A DNA stretch of 64,000 nt from Cordia subcordata (GCA_028554755.1 JAPTOF010000007.1:1520001-1584000), one strand, 5' to 3'. Positions 33,134 to 46,305 are shown, counted from the first letter of the stretch. Notes: a model not told the origin generated them from the letters alone. Program-made: numbers and translations.

Positions 33134-34255
33134 TAAGTATGGGACAGTTAACGTTGTATCCAATTGTAACTACATCATTCACAGGCAAAATATAAGTTGT
33201 AGATGATTAGGAATATAATTAAAATTACAGTTTTCACTAACTCTACACAATATTTTACCGAAGAAAAACCTTTTAATCCCATAACACTACTTGTTTTATT
33301 CCTTAAAAATACTAAATCTAATTATATTTGATGTGTATAGTGTAACCATTATTGTTCTAGTAATAACTAGAAAGGTGTCTCAACTTTTCGATTTTGATAA
33401 TGGACAATAATCTTTCTATTTGTCATGTTTGACAACAGTTTTTTCATTAACGTTTACTTTTTTTTAATTATTATTGTTCAATAAAAGACTATTTATTATT
33501 GCATTTAAAATTTGCCATCTCATTCGTCTAATTTCCAACATCTCATGTGACGCTCTTTAGACTTTGCTATTAAGCGACCCACAAAATTAAGATGTTGACA
33601 TTGACCCTTAGATTGGTTTGAGAGTCATTTGGTGAATTCTCGTTAAATTTATTAGGGTAAGTTGCTACTTGTTATGAATTCTCCTGTGTTTTTTAAGAGT
33701 GTATTTGAGTCTTATGTAGTGTGTGTGTATATATATATTTTATGATCATCTTATAATCACCGAAAATAAGCACTTGCCCCTAATTCGTACAAAAAATCGT
33801 CATTTTTAACATATTGATAACTGAAAATAAAAACATGAGCCTCATTGTGGTCCTCTAGAGTGTATTAAACCTTCTATAATACGAAACTCGAGTTATTATT
33901 TTGGCTAATGATCTATTAAAAGTAACAATCTCTTAAACAAAAGGGGCTGGGTGCTTATTTTCAATGACCATTATGAAAGGATTTTATATATCACAAGAGA
34001 GCGGATGCATTTTTAAAGGACTAAGGGGTACATGTGTTTATTTTTGTGACCATAGGTGGAGAGGGTGTATGCTTATATTTAGTGACCATAGGACAATTAC
34101 GAGAGAGTTTTTATATCATAAAAAGTCTAATGCACTTTTAAAAAATCATAAGTCACAAGAAGAGACTCGTAGCAATTTGAACTTAGTTTTTTTATTTACT
34201 GCATTTAAAACTTACATTCCCTATTTGAACCCTTATATTTCATTCTCGTAATACC

Positions 34256-34377
34256 GTTAGTCCTAAGATCCTTTCTATTAAAAAATTTACATTTTAAACA
34301 TGTGAACTGTACATGATTCTATTTGGGTCTGAGTTAAGACCGTTAAGTTTTTAATGTAAATGGGTCTTAGGACTAAC
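34256..34377. repeat. Short inverted repeat
   Basis: GTTAGTCCTAAGA (34256-34268) is an exact inverted copy of TCTTAGGACTAAC (34365-34377), and inner TTTACATT / AATGTAAA arms pair too. It may be a MITE end or simple palindrome; no target duplication was recognised. Confidence 0.6.
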
Positions 34378-34441
34378 GACTTTATGGGATAAAAATTAAG
34401 AGTTTAAAATGATCGTTTTGAAATATTGGGAATTTAAGTGT

Positions 34442-34444
<3 letters not shown>

Positions 34445-34478
<34 letters not shown>
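34445..34478. repeat. (TA)n microsatellite
   Basis: About 17 TA units followed by TATG/TGTA-type repeats to about 34565. Apparent Tyr/Ile/His-rich reading frames here are artefacts. Confidence 0.95.
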
Positions 34479-34483
<5 letters not shown>

Positions 34484-34758
34484 ATGTATGTATAGTATGT
34501 ATGTATGCATATGTATATATATGTGCGTGTATGTATATATATGCATACATGTATATGTGTATGTATAAGAGACTATTTGAATAATTTTCCCCATTTTCTT
34601 TATGTGCATGAGATGTAAAAGAGAAGTTACATAACATATCTTGATTTCTTATTGACTCATTCTCACATTAAGCAATTCAACCTAATTTCCAACAAAACCC
34701 TTTTTCATCGTTCTCTATATATATACGCCCCTCTTCGTCCTTGATATCATTCCATTTA

Positions 34759-35028
34759 TGTTATGTTTGTTACAAGTCTTATTTCAAGATGATTAACTTA
34801 TTGAAATGAGGGTACATCTTATAAGATTTAATAAATCTTATCACACATCTTATGAAAACTCAAAACAAAACTATACTTTTTATTTTATAAAAAAAAGTAA
34901 TGCATCCTATCTTATTTTTCACAATTATAGAATGCATGGTGCATGTGATAAAATATCTTAAATCTTATAAGATTTCTCTAAATTTCATAAAATAAGTATT
35001 TTAAAATAAGATCATTCCAAACACACTA
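34759..35028. repeat. MITE family B, copy 2
   Basis: A 270-bp element flanked by TTA (34756-34758 and 35029-35031). Ends TGTTATGTTTGTTACAAG and ATCATTCCAAACACACTA. Roughly four fifths identical by eye to copy 1 at 22559-22827, including the ACTCAAAACAAAACTATACT interior landmark. Confidence 0.75.
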
Positions 35029-35219
35029 TTACTTCGATGACAAATACTCACTACCCAAAAAGGGTATCGATCATTAATTTTTTTTTTTCATAATATCATA
35101 ATATTTTGAGCAGAATTTATTTATCTCATTTTATTATATATTATTATAATATATAATTATTAAATTTCATTTTCATCATTATAAATAATATTATAACATT
35201 TCGAGCCATCAATACTAAA

Positions 35220-35441
35220 GTCTTATTTGAATTGGCTATCTTTTGGGAAAAAAAACACTTATTTTTTCGAAAAAATTACATTTTTTTGTAATAATTATTT
35301 GACTTGATTTTTAAAAAAGTTAAAATTTTAAAAATAAATTCAAACACATCTTTATTTAGAAATTAAAATCTTTAATTTAATAAAAAATTCTTTTTAAAAA
35401 TTTTACAATAATGTTTAAAAAAAATCAATCCAAATGAGCCA
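35220..35441. repeat. Tourist-like MITE, family A copy (diverged ends)
   Basis: Left GTCTTATTTGAATTGGC, right AATCAATCCAAATGAGCC. It lies just upstream of the probable leader of the DUF632 gene. Confidence 0.55.
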
Positions 35442-36183
35442 GTAAAAGATAGGTGAAAACGTGGAAGTGGATTTCACACTCAATGCAATAGTACTGTCTT
35501 GTCTTCTTTTCTCGTTACATTTGCAAACTTTTTGGCATTTTGCATGGACATACTTTCACACACTCACACACACATTTGGATTCACTCTATCTGCATTCTC
35601 TGCACTTTTCTGCACACACTTTATGTCCATATCATTTGCATATTCACACACACACACACAAAACACACATTGCCCATGTTACTTGGATTCATTGATCTTT
35701 TGCTGCTTCACAATTTTATCTTATTTAATTTGTTTGTGTGAGAAAGATATCAGCTTTTGATGCTAAAAGGTAAGTGAGTGAGCAAGTGTGTGAAGTTTTT
35801 TCTTTTTTCTTTTAATAATTTGGGATTATTATAATTCTGTGAATTGTTTTGATGCTTGATTCTATTTGAGTACGCACATTGGATATTCATGTCACTGAAA
35901 TTTATTAAAAATTAATTCTTGGACAATTGTGATCCAATTTAGTCTCAGAATTGAAAATTCTTCGACTTTAGTTGCTCTTATCTTATATTTGATCTGGGTA
36001 CAATTCAGTTCAGTTTTCATATCCCACTAATGGTTACTCTCAATTTTTTTCTTGTTGAGTCTCTCTTGTCTTGTATCAATAAATTCTAAGGCATATGCAT
36101 ACAAACATGTGTGTGTGTTTTGTGCGTGTGTGTCCACATGTATAAGTTTAAGTCTTCGTATGTGGAATGTGTGTGTCGGTGGA
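35442..36183 (+). other. Probable 5' leader and first intron of the DUF630/DUF632 gene
   Basis: CACA-rich stretches (35560-35665), then GATGCTAAAAG|GTAAGTGAG (donor about 35771), look like a non-coding first exon and donor. The matching acceptor may be TTTCAG at about 37462, shortly before the start codon. This would make a 1.7-kb leader intron containing the LTR relic at 36184. Inferred from splice signals only. Confidence 0.35.
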
Positions 36184-36350
36184 TGTTGAAGAATGGTGCA
36201 AAATTTGTAACCTATAAATTAGAGAGTGCTGGAATGTACATTTCTTCCACATCGAAAAATCTCAAAATTTAAGATCACTTATAAGAGTCATGAGCCGCTC
36301 CAATTAATTTTTGTGATAGTGATTTTGGCCTAGTTAACATGGTATCAGAT
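36184..36350 (+). mobile_element. Short LTR with tRNA-Met primer-binding site (TRIM-like relic)
   Basis: The 156-bp stretch runs from TGTTGAAGAATGG to CTAGTTAACA and is followed immediately by TGGTATCAGAT (36340-36350), close to the initiator-Met primer site. The interior carries TTCCACATCGAAAAAT and TTATAAGAG landmarks seen in many short plant LTRs. No second LTR is seen downstream, so the element is truncated. Confidence 0.6.
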
Positions 36351-36545
36351 TTGGGACAATTTTAGCCTAGTTTCTTGTGTCATACATGTGTGACCCATCT
36401 TTGCCATCCTCACCGTGATCATCGTCATTGTCACACCTTCTCCCTTTTAATTGTGGGTCGATTTTGGCCTAGAATCTCGCGCGTCGTGCACGTGTGACTC
36501 AGCTCTGCCATCCTCACCGTGTCCCATTTGATCTTGGCCATCGTG
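36318..36545 (+). repeat. Two degenerate tandem copies in the LTR-relic interior
   Basis: A unit with TTTTGGCCTAG / TTAGCCTAGTTTCTTGTGTC, then CATGTGTGACCCATCT, GCCATCCTCACCGTG and a CACCTT end is repeated as GATTTTGGCCTAGAATCTCG, CACGTGTGACTCAGCT, GCCATCCTCACCGTG, TTACACCTT. Period about 110 bp. Confidence 0.7.
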
Positions 36546-37521
36546 GTTGTTACACCTTGTTAACCAATTCTGTTAGTGGAGAGTTTTGTGTATGATTTGT
36601 GTAAGATTTGTGTTAAGTCGATAATGACTCGAGTTAGTTGCTTCTATAAGGTCTAAGTACATTAGGTCAGTTGATTAGACTCATCACAAGCATTTCTTGT
36701 GTGTGTCAATCTCTGGGAGGAAAGCTTTGGAGTGTTTTTCTTCATCGTCCTTGTTAAATGCTTTGCTTGTGTTTCTGATGTTGCATATCTGTTGGTATGG
36801 GGGGCTGGTTAGAGGACCTTTTCTTTCCTTTTCTTTAATTTTTTGTGGGGAAGGTGGAGGGGCAGAGGAGGATGAGCTCTTTGTTGTTGCCATAGAATTT
36901 TCATAAGATACTGCTTTTATTTTCTTCTTCTTTCTTGTCTTCTGAACAAGGATATTCCCGCGTTTCGCTATTAACTGCAATCCATCTCATAAAGTCAATA
37001 GCTTTTAACTTAAACCTCTAGGTGAAATTGGTTCGATGGGTTTTCATATCATGTTAAGGGAATAAATATTTACTCCTAACTCTAAACTTTTGATCTATGG
37101 TGTTTCTGGCACCTGTTTTTTCTGCTTTATCTTCATATGAGTAATAGTTTGTACCTTTTGCCAAATTTCTCAGTGCTATTTTTTCAGCTGTGTGGCTTTT
37201 GCTGTTGTATTTTTTCTGGTCAGGTCTTCTTGATGACCTAAAACATATTTTGCATTATGTATTACTTATCTTGTGCTTAATTGGCTGTCTTACATTCTTC
37301 TTGTTCCGAATGCAAGTTATGGTTTCCATAAAGGTTGAGAAAATTATCGCATTCTACATCTATGGTGAACAAATTCCCTTTGTTTACCATTTGGGAATTA
37401 AACCCTTGCCTTATCCAATACATATATATCGTCTTTCTAATATGGGGGTTCCTAAATTTTCAGCAGTAACATCAAAAGCTGATTTACAAAGTAACCTATA
37501 AGAGGAAAGCAGGTTGAAGTG

Positions 37522-40500
37522 ATGGGGGCGTCAAGCTCAAAACCGGAAGAAGATAAGGCCTTGAAGCTTTGTCGTGAGCGCAAGAAGTTTGTTAGGCAAG
37601 CACTTAATGGCAGGTGTTCCCTGGCAGCTCATCACATTGCTTATATAGAGGCTCTCAAGAGTACTGGGACTGCGTTGAGGAAATTTGTTGAACCTGAAGC
37701 TCTTGGCGGATCTTTCATCTATACTTCCAGCAATTCACCGCTGGAACCTGATGCCTGTTCTTTGTTATCTTCTACATCCCGGTCACAGCGGATGGACACA
37801 ACTAGTACTATTTCACCATCCCCTCCTCCACCAACATCATCTCATTTTGAGATAAATTATATGAAGTTTAGCAGCCCGTTTTCTAGGCAAGTTGAAGAGA
37901 AGCGTTCAGAGCCAGTTACAGTGTCAATCACTTCAAGTACCTCCGAGAAACCAATGTCTCATTCCACTGGAAAACCTGAAAAATCACCATTTGAAACCTC
38001 TCCCATCTCACCAAGCTCTCCACCTTGGGATTTTTTTGGACTCCCTAATCCATTTGACAATCAATTTTATTCACAAGAAGGGATGGAATTTATCCAACCT
38101 CTTGAGCATGGCGATAAAGCTAATCAGCAAAAGGAAGACGAGAGATTATCTGAACTAGGAAACGAAGCAGAGAAGCCTTCCTCTGAAGGAAAGGAAGAGT
38201 CAAAGGAATCAGAAGATGAATTTGAGGAGCCAACTGCGGCTGTTCTTGTCCGAAGTTTTGAAAATGTTAATAGAACAACACATCCCGTCACTGCTGGTGA
38301 TTTGCCTGAAACCCCTTCAGTGGAAAGTGTGCCATCAGAAGAGAAAACCAAATCTATTGATTCCTCGGCATTGCAAGCAACATACTCGGGAGGTGCAATT
38401 TTGAATGGCGTAAAGGAAAAGCCAGTTGAAGAGGGAAATGAAAATAAGGTTGCTTCTATGGACTTGCTTTCAAGCATGAAAAGTATTGAACAACTTTTCA
38501 TTAAAGCATCTGATTCTGGAAGAGAGGTTCCAAGGATGCTTGAAGCAAATAAATTTAACTTTCGTCCGATCTTTCCTGGTAAAGAACGTAATTCCTCTTT
38601 CTCTATCCTCTTGCATGTGTTATATATATGGATATGTGTCTATTGATGCAAATGTTGCGAAATTATTATTCGCAATCCTTTTTCCAGGCTCTTAATTACT
38701 TCAAGTCTTTCACAATGGAAGAAGGCCCCAAGTCCAGAACTTGAAAAAGTGGTTTGAGGTTATATTCTTCTTATTTTCTAGGTTGATCTAAATCTAGAAA
38801 GAAGTAAAGAAGAGGGAGGACAATTGCTCTTAATATTCATAACTTTTCTGTGTCTGAAGCAATTGGAATACATGTAGTTTCACTTATAGATGCTGCACCC
38901 AAGTGTCAAGTTAATGAATTCCATGAATTTATAAGGATATTTCTTATCCTTAAGTATGTCCTTCCAAATTAATCAGCTGAAAGAAACCTTCAACCAAGAA
39001 ATCCTTTTCTCTTTTGGCAGGTGGATCAATAGCTTTGACATTGTTAGCAAAATCCTGTTTTTCCTGCGGGGACGATCCAAGCCAGGTTCAGGAAGGTAGG
39101 ATTCTCCATGTTCCATGTCCAAAGTTGATAGTTCTAGTTGCCAAGGCATCACTAGTCGTTTGGGTGACTCATTTGAAACTTTTTGATATCTATTCTCATT
39201 AATATTTCCTGAGAATTGTTTTTTTCTTTATTGTTATTGATAGCGTAATTCAAACTTACAATCATCTATAGACAATATGGTAGTACCTTTCTTTGCTGTA
39301 AAATGATGTTGCCAGGACATCTTAACAATGTATGTTCATCATTTATTTTTTCTGCTCAGAGCCTCCTCAAACTTCGGTGAAGTACTTGCCTTGGCAACAC
39401 ACTACATCCTCTCGGTTGTCTTTGTCCAGGCCTCCAGGTGATGCTGAGGACTTCAATTGTAATATCTTTGATAACTTCTGCATGACTGCTGGCAGCCATG
39501 CCTCAACTGTAGATCGCCTATATGCTTGGGAGAAGAAGTTATATGATGAAGTTAAGGTATGTCCAAATTTGAAGTCACATAACACTATCTTATGAAGACA
39601 AAAACAAGCAGAATAATTGGAATAGTGACACTTGGATGTTTTAATTAGTCATTCAGGTAGATATTCCAAAATCAAACACCATCTGCATTGTTCAATCAAT
39701 TCATAGGTTTAGATCTTTATGCTAAAGGGCATCAAAAGTTGGTTTTGAATATTTGGATCTTGTCTTCAAATGCCATGATATTAATAAATTGAAGCCTGAT
39801 TTTGATGTGCTACTGGTGGAGTACAGGCTAGCGAGATGGTCAGAAGGGAATATGAAGTGAAGTGCAAAATTCTCAGACTGCTCGAATCAAGGGCGCAAAG
39901 TAGGGACAGGATTGACAAGACTCGCGCTATTGTTAAGGATCTTCACTCGAGAATCGGAGTTGCCATCCACAGAATTGACACAATATCGAGAAGAATAGAG
40001 GAGTTAAGGGACAAAGAGCTGCAGCCACAACTGGAGGAGTTGATTGAAGGGTATGTCCTCTTAGTTTCTTGAAATGTGCATAACAATGTTTGAATCTTCA
40101 TTTCTTGTAAATGAGCTGTGCATTGTGTCCCTTATGATCTGCTTACCTCTTCTTATTGACGATAGATTAAGGAGGATGTGGGAGGCGATGTTTGAGTGCC
40201 ATCAGCATCAGTCCCACATCATGTCAGTATCACATATTCCCGGCAAGAACAAGATCTTCATACAGTCAGACTCAAGACGGCAGATCACCATCCATCTAGA
40301 AAATGAGCTAAGCAGCCTATCTTCCAGTTTCACAAACTGGATTGGTGCTCAGAAAACATACGTTGAAGCCATAAACAGATGGATTTTCAAATGTGTATCT
40401 CTTGCACAGAGATCTTCCGGGAGGAACAGAAGAATGCAGCCTCCGTGCCTCAGGAATCTTGGTCCACCAATATACACCATTTGTGGTGTCTGGTTGGAAA

Positions 40501-40793
40501 TGCTCGATTCTTTACCTGCTAAAGAAGTTACGGATTCTATCAAGGCTTTAGCTGCCGAAATTTCCCATTTCCTACCACTCCAAGACCCGAAAAACAAAGG
40601 AAATGGCGCGAACGATCCACATTTGACGTCTTGGCAAGCTGGCATGAGTAACGATGATCATTCAGAGGGTAGAATTACAGGTCTTGATCATTTCCAAACA
40701 AGCTTAGCAGTTTTCCTTGCTCAACTCAATAAGTTTGCAGAGTCATCTCTGAAGATGTACACTGAACTCCAAAAGGCCATCCAAGAAGCATAG
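37522..40793 (+). CDS. DUF630/DUF632 protein (NRG2 / ROLLED-leaf-like family)
   Basis: Five exons, 37522-38578, 39021-39095, 39360-39556, 39827-40050 and 40166-40793, join to 2181 bases, giving 726 residues with all junctions GT-AG. The N-terminus MGASSSKPEEDKALKLCRER has Gly2 for likely N-myristoylation and begins the DUF630 helical domain (about 1-60, including FVRQALNGRCSLAAHHIAYI). A low-complexity Ser/Pro/Glu region follows (80-330). DUF632 spans about 380-700 (SVKYLPWQ, LYAWEKKLYDEVK, a basic coiled coil around REYEVKCKILRLLESRAQSR, and RMWEAMFECHQHQ). Relatives include NRG2 (nitrate signalling) and leaf-shape regulators, acting at the plasma membrane or nucleus; the specific role here is unknown. 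Often labelled 'bZIP-like', though no basic zipper is evident. Confidence 0.9.
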
Positions 40794-41063
40794 AATTATG
40801 AACAATCAAAGTCTTCATCATGAAAGCCTCTTGTCAGAAAGTTGATGGTGCAAATATTTTGTATAGAGTTAGATTTCAATGGAATCAAGACACTTGGGAG
40901 CACACATAGTTGCATTTGTACATAGAGAATAAGTAAAGGACTTGAGCTTCTCAAGGTTTATGCTTAGCTTAAAGGAGCTTGAAGTTCCCAATAATATTGT
41001 GCCGTTAAGTTTACAACTGAATGTGATGACTTGTAGGTGGAAATGAGCTTTTCTGAGATAATA

Positions 41064-41103
<40 letters not shown>

Positions 41104-41784
41104 ATTTCCTTGACAACTTGGATAAAATTTTAAACCTAACTAGGCGTGCACTTGTTCGATGCATGAATTTTAATTTTAATATAAATTTGATATTGTAAGT
41201 TGCGTAGACAATTATTTGTAATAGTAAATTTTTTAGATACACCACTTTGTGGATGTTTTGGAGGGAGTGAAAGAGTTAGTGACTTATTAGATAAGGGTAA
41301 TTCATGAACTAATGACTGAGGAAAAACAAAAAGAAAAGTGTACAATATAAGATATAATATGTGTATGCATTCTGAAAAGTCGTGCAAAATTTGTGGAAGT
41401 AGCGTGTGAAATGTAATTTTTTGGATTCCATAATCTATAGAATGCCATGTGGAAAATATAAAATATAATCATATCTGATGGATTTCATGCCACGTGGCAA
41501 TCAAATGCATCTTACAACAGTGATACCTGGCGATTGCTAGTGCTTTAAAATTATGGAAGGCAACAAATATGAAATTTGGAGTTCTTTTATAAATAGCATA
41601 TGTTTTAATTTCAAGAATTCTCTCAATTGCATGATTGGGAAGTGAATTCGACTCTTTCCAAATTTTTACATAAACTAAAAATTTTGTGCATTGAAGTACT
41701 CTTTGAAGACATGCTATAATATTTAATCTCACTTTCTAAGTTTTAATAACTCAACAAGTCATACACCCACCCAAAATAAAATGT
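40794..41784. other. Convergent 3' regions; TA microsatellite
   Basis: The convergent DUF632 and NHL-like genes meet here. A (TA)n run of about 30 bases lies at 41071-41100. No further gene seen. Confidence 0.6.
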
Positions 41785-42612
41785 CTACCACAATCTCACA
41801 TCATAATCACAATCTTTAGAAACAATCCTTGACTTTTCAGTCAACTCATCCACGTTAACGTCACAGTTAACTTTAATGGTGATTGTCCATGACTTAACGG
41901 AACCCACCTTGATCTTAACAGGAGCTTTCAGCTTCAAAACAAACGGCACCCTTCCTCGTCTTTGTTGACTCGTTAGCTTTGACCTAACGGTGTTTCCCAA
42001 TAGCACATTCGAACCTTTTAAACTCACAGAAAACACGGTTACATTATTTGATGATTGGTAAAACATCGGCAAAACGCCGTTACATAAAGTAACGTTGTCA
42101 TGATAGACAGTAATTTCGCTGCCGCTTTCGTAATATATATCAATCTTCTCGTTTGGGTTGCTTGCTCTAATGCTGACGTCAAATTCTGGCGAGATGACTG
42201 CTAATGACGTTAAATTCAAACCCTTGATTGCCACCTCTGAGACAGCGTAATCAGGCGTCTCGGGTCGGAAAACAAGATAGAGGATGCCGGAAGCAATGGC
42301 GCAAATCACGAAGAGGAGGAGGATGAGGCAGAGTGTGAAGCAACAGCATCGTCGGCAACAACTCCGACGGGTTTTTCGGCGTGTGAGCTTTTGGTATCAG
42401 TGAGAATTTTTCGATGGTGGGTATTTGTAAACTTGGTCTTTTGGAACCCGAATGATGTAAGTGCCTGATGGCGGCTTGATCGACGGTTGTGGGTCTGGTT
42501 GTGGCGATTTAGGTGGTTGAGCTGGTGGTATTTCACTGGATTGAGCGAACTGTGCCTTTGAATGTGGATGAGGTGGTGAGTCATTAGGATGAACCCTTTC
42601 ATTGTTAGCCAT
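41785..42612 (-). pseudogene. NDR1/HIN1-like (LEA-2 domain) gene interrupted by an in-frame TGA
   Basis: From ATG at 42612 the frame encodes a Pro/His-rich cytosolic part with GTYIIRVPKDQVYKYPPSKN, then meets TGA (42397-42399). It continues in the same frame with a basic/Cys-rich juxtamembrane segment (RRKTRRSCCRRCCC), a transmembrane helix (LILLLFVICAIASGILYLVF), then RPETPDYAVSEVAIKGLNLT and a complete LEA-2 domain ending in DYDVRLW. Total would be about 275 codons, normal for NHL proteins near NHL6, which are plasma-membrane proteins of immunity and stress. Everything but the single stop is intact: no frameshift, no other stop. It is a very recent pseudogene, a sequencing error, or a stop allele. 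An alternative ATG at 42309 would remove the cytosolic region and most of the helix. Confidence 0.75.
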
Positions 42613-42976
42613 CCTTAATGCTACAAACATAGGGACAAGACTCAGAAATTATTAAAACTTGTGATGACAGGTAATAGTGTATTTAAGTCAATTGAATATA
42701 AATTTCATACAGAACTGATACAAGGATATCATAAAATAAGTGTGTCGCATGAAATAGATATAGTTACATCTATTGGTGTAGGCATGTGCGCCACATCACA
42801 AAAATCATGATCACTAGTAGTGTATTCAAGTCAATTGAATTTCAATGAAGATATGTGCGTGTGTCTGCATGTCAGATACTCATGATCATTACCTGAAATA
42901 CTCAATTTGGTTGTCTAAAAAACAAGAAATCTTGATGAATGACGACCCCTCTCTATGCCTTGTCCTAATGGTGTTA

Positions 42977-43025
<49 letters not shown>

Positions 43026-44355
43026 ATGTGTTTGGTGTGTGTGATATAGGGTTATGTAGACTGAGTTCAAAGCTTGCAGTTCAGTATTCGGAGGCATGAC
43101 TAGTTGACAAAGAGAAGCTCCATGAGAATATAGGATTTGGACATGGTCAACAAGCCTCTTGCTGTTTGTCTTTAAGGAATATGTTGTAATAATTAAATTA
43201 ATTAATTAATTATCAATCATTGTAAGATGAATGATTGGGTCAAAGGAAACAAATGAGCTAATTCATACTCTTATAGGAAGTAGTTCATACAAAAGATGTT
43301 AGACTCGAGATGCATCACTAATTCAAAAAAGTATGATTCAAATAAGTCGGGACATAAATTTAAAAAAAAAAAATAAAGTGTAACAGAATTAACTTCTTGA
43401 CTAATTTAAAAACAAGATGTCATAGAATTTCCTTCCTATATCCTGTCACTAGACTAAACCCTTGAAATAACGTTATTTTTCTATTTTCCTTCATCGTTAG
43501 TCAATATCATTCTAGCACTAAAACAAACTACGTTTGCAGTTTGGCCACTACAGAGATAAGACACGTTTAGATTAACTTTTTCAAAAGTTTTTTTATCTAA
43601 ACTTTTTAAAAAGTTAAAACTTTTGGCTTCTGAAAAAAAAAAAATCTAAAATTAAAAATTTCCAGAATTTCAACTTTTTTTTTTTAACTTTATGCAAATC
43701 TTATTGCAAAAAGAAAAATGTTTTTTCAAGGGGAAAAAAATACTTTCTCACCCAAAAATAAAAAATAAAACAAAAAACCCAGAGGCCCCTAATCTTGAAT
43801 TGAAACTCTTCCTTTTAAGAGCCAAATGGACAATAATAACAAGGGTGTTGAACAGTCCTACACCAACTGATCAGATGGAAAAGAAACATGAATAGATATT
43901 TCCTGCAAAAAAAGACTGAATAGAATATTGGACGGTTGTGAACTATGACTATCATTTCACTAGAATTATTGCAACTCAATGAATAATTAGAATCATTAAA
44001 TTTTAACGTCGTATCATTATTAAGGGAGAACCGACTCTCACAAATAAGTAGTTTGAAGTTTTCTTTTTATGCACAAGGGTTATTATGTTCCATGTCCGGC
44101 CACCACTTCAAGGATGAATTGGTCAAGCTGGTGGATAGATATATTGCCGCAGCTGATTTGGAGGTTGTTTCGCTAAGCTTATAAGCTGGTTTACAAACGC
44201 CAAAAGAGAAGGAAAAAGAAAATGTTTGTTTCAGTAGCTTATAAGCCAGTAAAAATTATAGCTTTAAAGCACCCGTCGTTGACCATAAATAACGACCTGT
44301 TAGCCTTCAACAACTCAAGAAAATTATAAAATTAATCAATGAAAGATCCTTCTTA
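42613..44355. other. Intergenic with microsatellite and MITE fragments
   Basis: A TG/TA microsatellite lies at about 42976-43024. A family-A-like fragment starts near 43558 (ACACGTTTAGATTAAC) with long A/T blocks to about 43790, but the right end is unclear. Around 44090-44160 a short open stretch looks protein-like (HHFKDELVKLVDRYIAAADL), but I cannot assign it or extend it. Confidence 0.5.
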
Positions 44356-44634
44356 CAGCCTGTTTTGCTAAGTTTACTTGGGGCTCATAAGCTGCAAATA
44401 GTAAAAAAAATATGAAGGGTACTTTTTTTTGGAAACTTATAAGCTGCAAAATAAGTAGAGCCAAACAAACTCTTAATCATTTAAACTGATACTACTACTT
44501 AGAAGCACTTATTTACCAAACACGTCCCAACTTATAAGCACATATTAGTCAATTACTTCTCTGCTTATTTATTACTTGCTTATAAACATCAGCTGCTTAT
44601 AAGCATGTCAAAATATGCAATGCCAAACAGGCTC
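44356..44634. repeat. TTA-flanked MITE (third type)
   Basis: TTA (44353-44355) precedes CAGCCTGTTTTGCTAAG, and AATGCCAAACAGGCTC is followed by TTA (44635-44637). The interior has repeated CTTATAAGC / GCTTATAAG motifs. A related partial sequence lies at 44164-44290 and another at 21890-22180. Confidence 0.6.
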
Positions 44635-44637
44635 TTA

Positions 44638-46305
44638 GCACTTCACAGCTAATTATTTTCATATATTCTCATACCAATTCCTTTCTCATAGAAAATAAAT
44701 TTCAGATAGACAATAGCAATTCCAAGAGAAAGATTACAATAAAAATCTTTTCATTTGTTCAGCGTGTCAAAACACATATGAAGGGTTAAATCAGTTTGAT
44801 GACTACATCACGCCCCCTCGAAGTGCAAGTAAAAATTTTGAACTATATACATGGTAAATAGTGGTGTACTGCCACCAACATATAAGCAATCTTTTTAAGA
44901 GACTTGTATCTCCAATGTGTCTACTTACATGCGAGCATAACTTTTGAACAATGATGTGATGGATGGGAAGATGTCGGAACACTTGAACTGGGTAGTGGTT
45001 ACCTTTGTGCTAACCAGACTCGAATACCATGTTAAAGTAATCTTTAAACTTGTACTGAAAAAACAAAAACCATGTCAAAAAAATCAACTTAATCTTCAAA
45101 CTTACGCTATTAAAAGCTATAAACTCACTTGATTAAAGATCAATTGTGACTTGGTCTCTGTTGCTGGAATTATTGATATCATAATTGTAACTTCACCATC
45201 AAAATTGCAGAATACACAAATATATACATCATACCAGTCTAGAAGTCGCTTTAAATGCAATAACTTCATGGATTGGTGAAGCAATTCCAAAGATAGATGA
45301 AGAGTTTCAGCAGGTAAGTTTCAACTGAGCTCACACCTACATGAATTGGCACAAGTGATACAAGTACGCAGTTCACAGCTTCAAAGTACACAACTAAAAA
45401 TTGCGGTTTGGTATACGAAACTTCAACTGTCTACAAAATCTAAATAAGGATCAAACACGTATTCGGGCCTATTACACAATCATATGAGACATATTAGGTT
45501 GTGTAGTAACAGCAAAGATTACAATTGACATGTTAGGTACAAAACAAGTAGTTTAAACATTTTTTCTTTTCCTTTATTTCTGCTTTTAGATGAAGTAAGA
45601 AAAGAAAAGTTGGCTGATCCAAGTGTACTACTTATTGTTCCTTATCTTTTTACAGTGACAAACTAACGGTTATAAGATAAAATGATAAATATAACACAAG
45701 GATTTAGAGAATGGTTAAAAGGATCTTTGTGACTTCAAGACCAAATGGAAAAACAAGAAGAACAATTCAAAAGATGGAGTAGTAACTACATTTGCTAAGC
45801 CAAGAAGCACCACCAGTAATGCCATTATTCATGATTCACCTGTAGTGCATCAGATCACAAAATAGAGAAAATCTAAAAGTGTACCAGCGATATTTTGAAT
45901 GACTTTATTTAGTGAGATAAGACTTCGTTAGATTTGATTTAAAGAAGTAATATGAACTCTATGCCAAGTGATTGGCAGTTACTCACCTTGCCATTGACTA
46001 TCTAATTTTCTAATTTTCCCTTTATTGATGTTTAGTCATCTAAAAAGAATTGCTTAGAATTGCAGTGACCTCATGTACTCATTTCAAGATTTTTAAGATG
46101 AATTCAGTACTATCACCATTGTGGATACAATATGACTAATCTGGTTCAATAAAATGCGAGCCAATCACTGAACACCTAATAGCTGATTCTTTCCCAACAA
46201 TTTATAAAGAAAGACAGAAAAAACAAAAACTCTTTACCTTTCCTGGCCACCCCAAAATAGCTTTTTACCTTCTTTGTGATAGGCCAAGCTTGATATCCAC
46301 ATATC
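44638..46305. other. Intergenic and probable 3' region of the minus-strand FRS gene
   Basis: AT-rich, without conserved reading frames or RNA genes that I can recognise. Confidence 0.55.

Noticed and set aside
34382..34637. Two overlapping minus-strand frames
   Set aside because: Microsatellite-derived Tyr/Ile/His repeats, no conserved protein features.
44090..44165. Protein-like stretch HHFKDELVKLVDRYIAAADL
   Set aside because: Too short, no start, splice signals or family recognised; left as a note under the intergenic entry.
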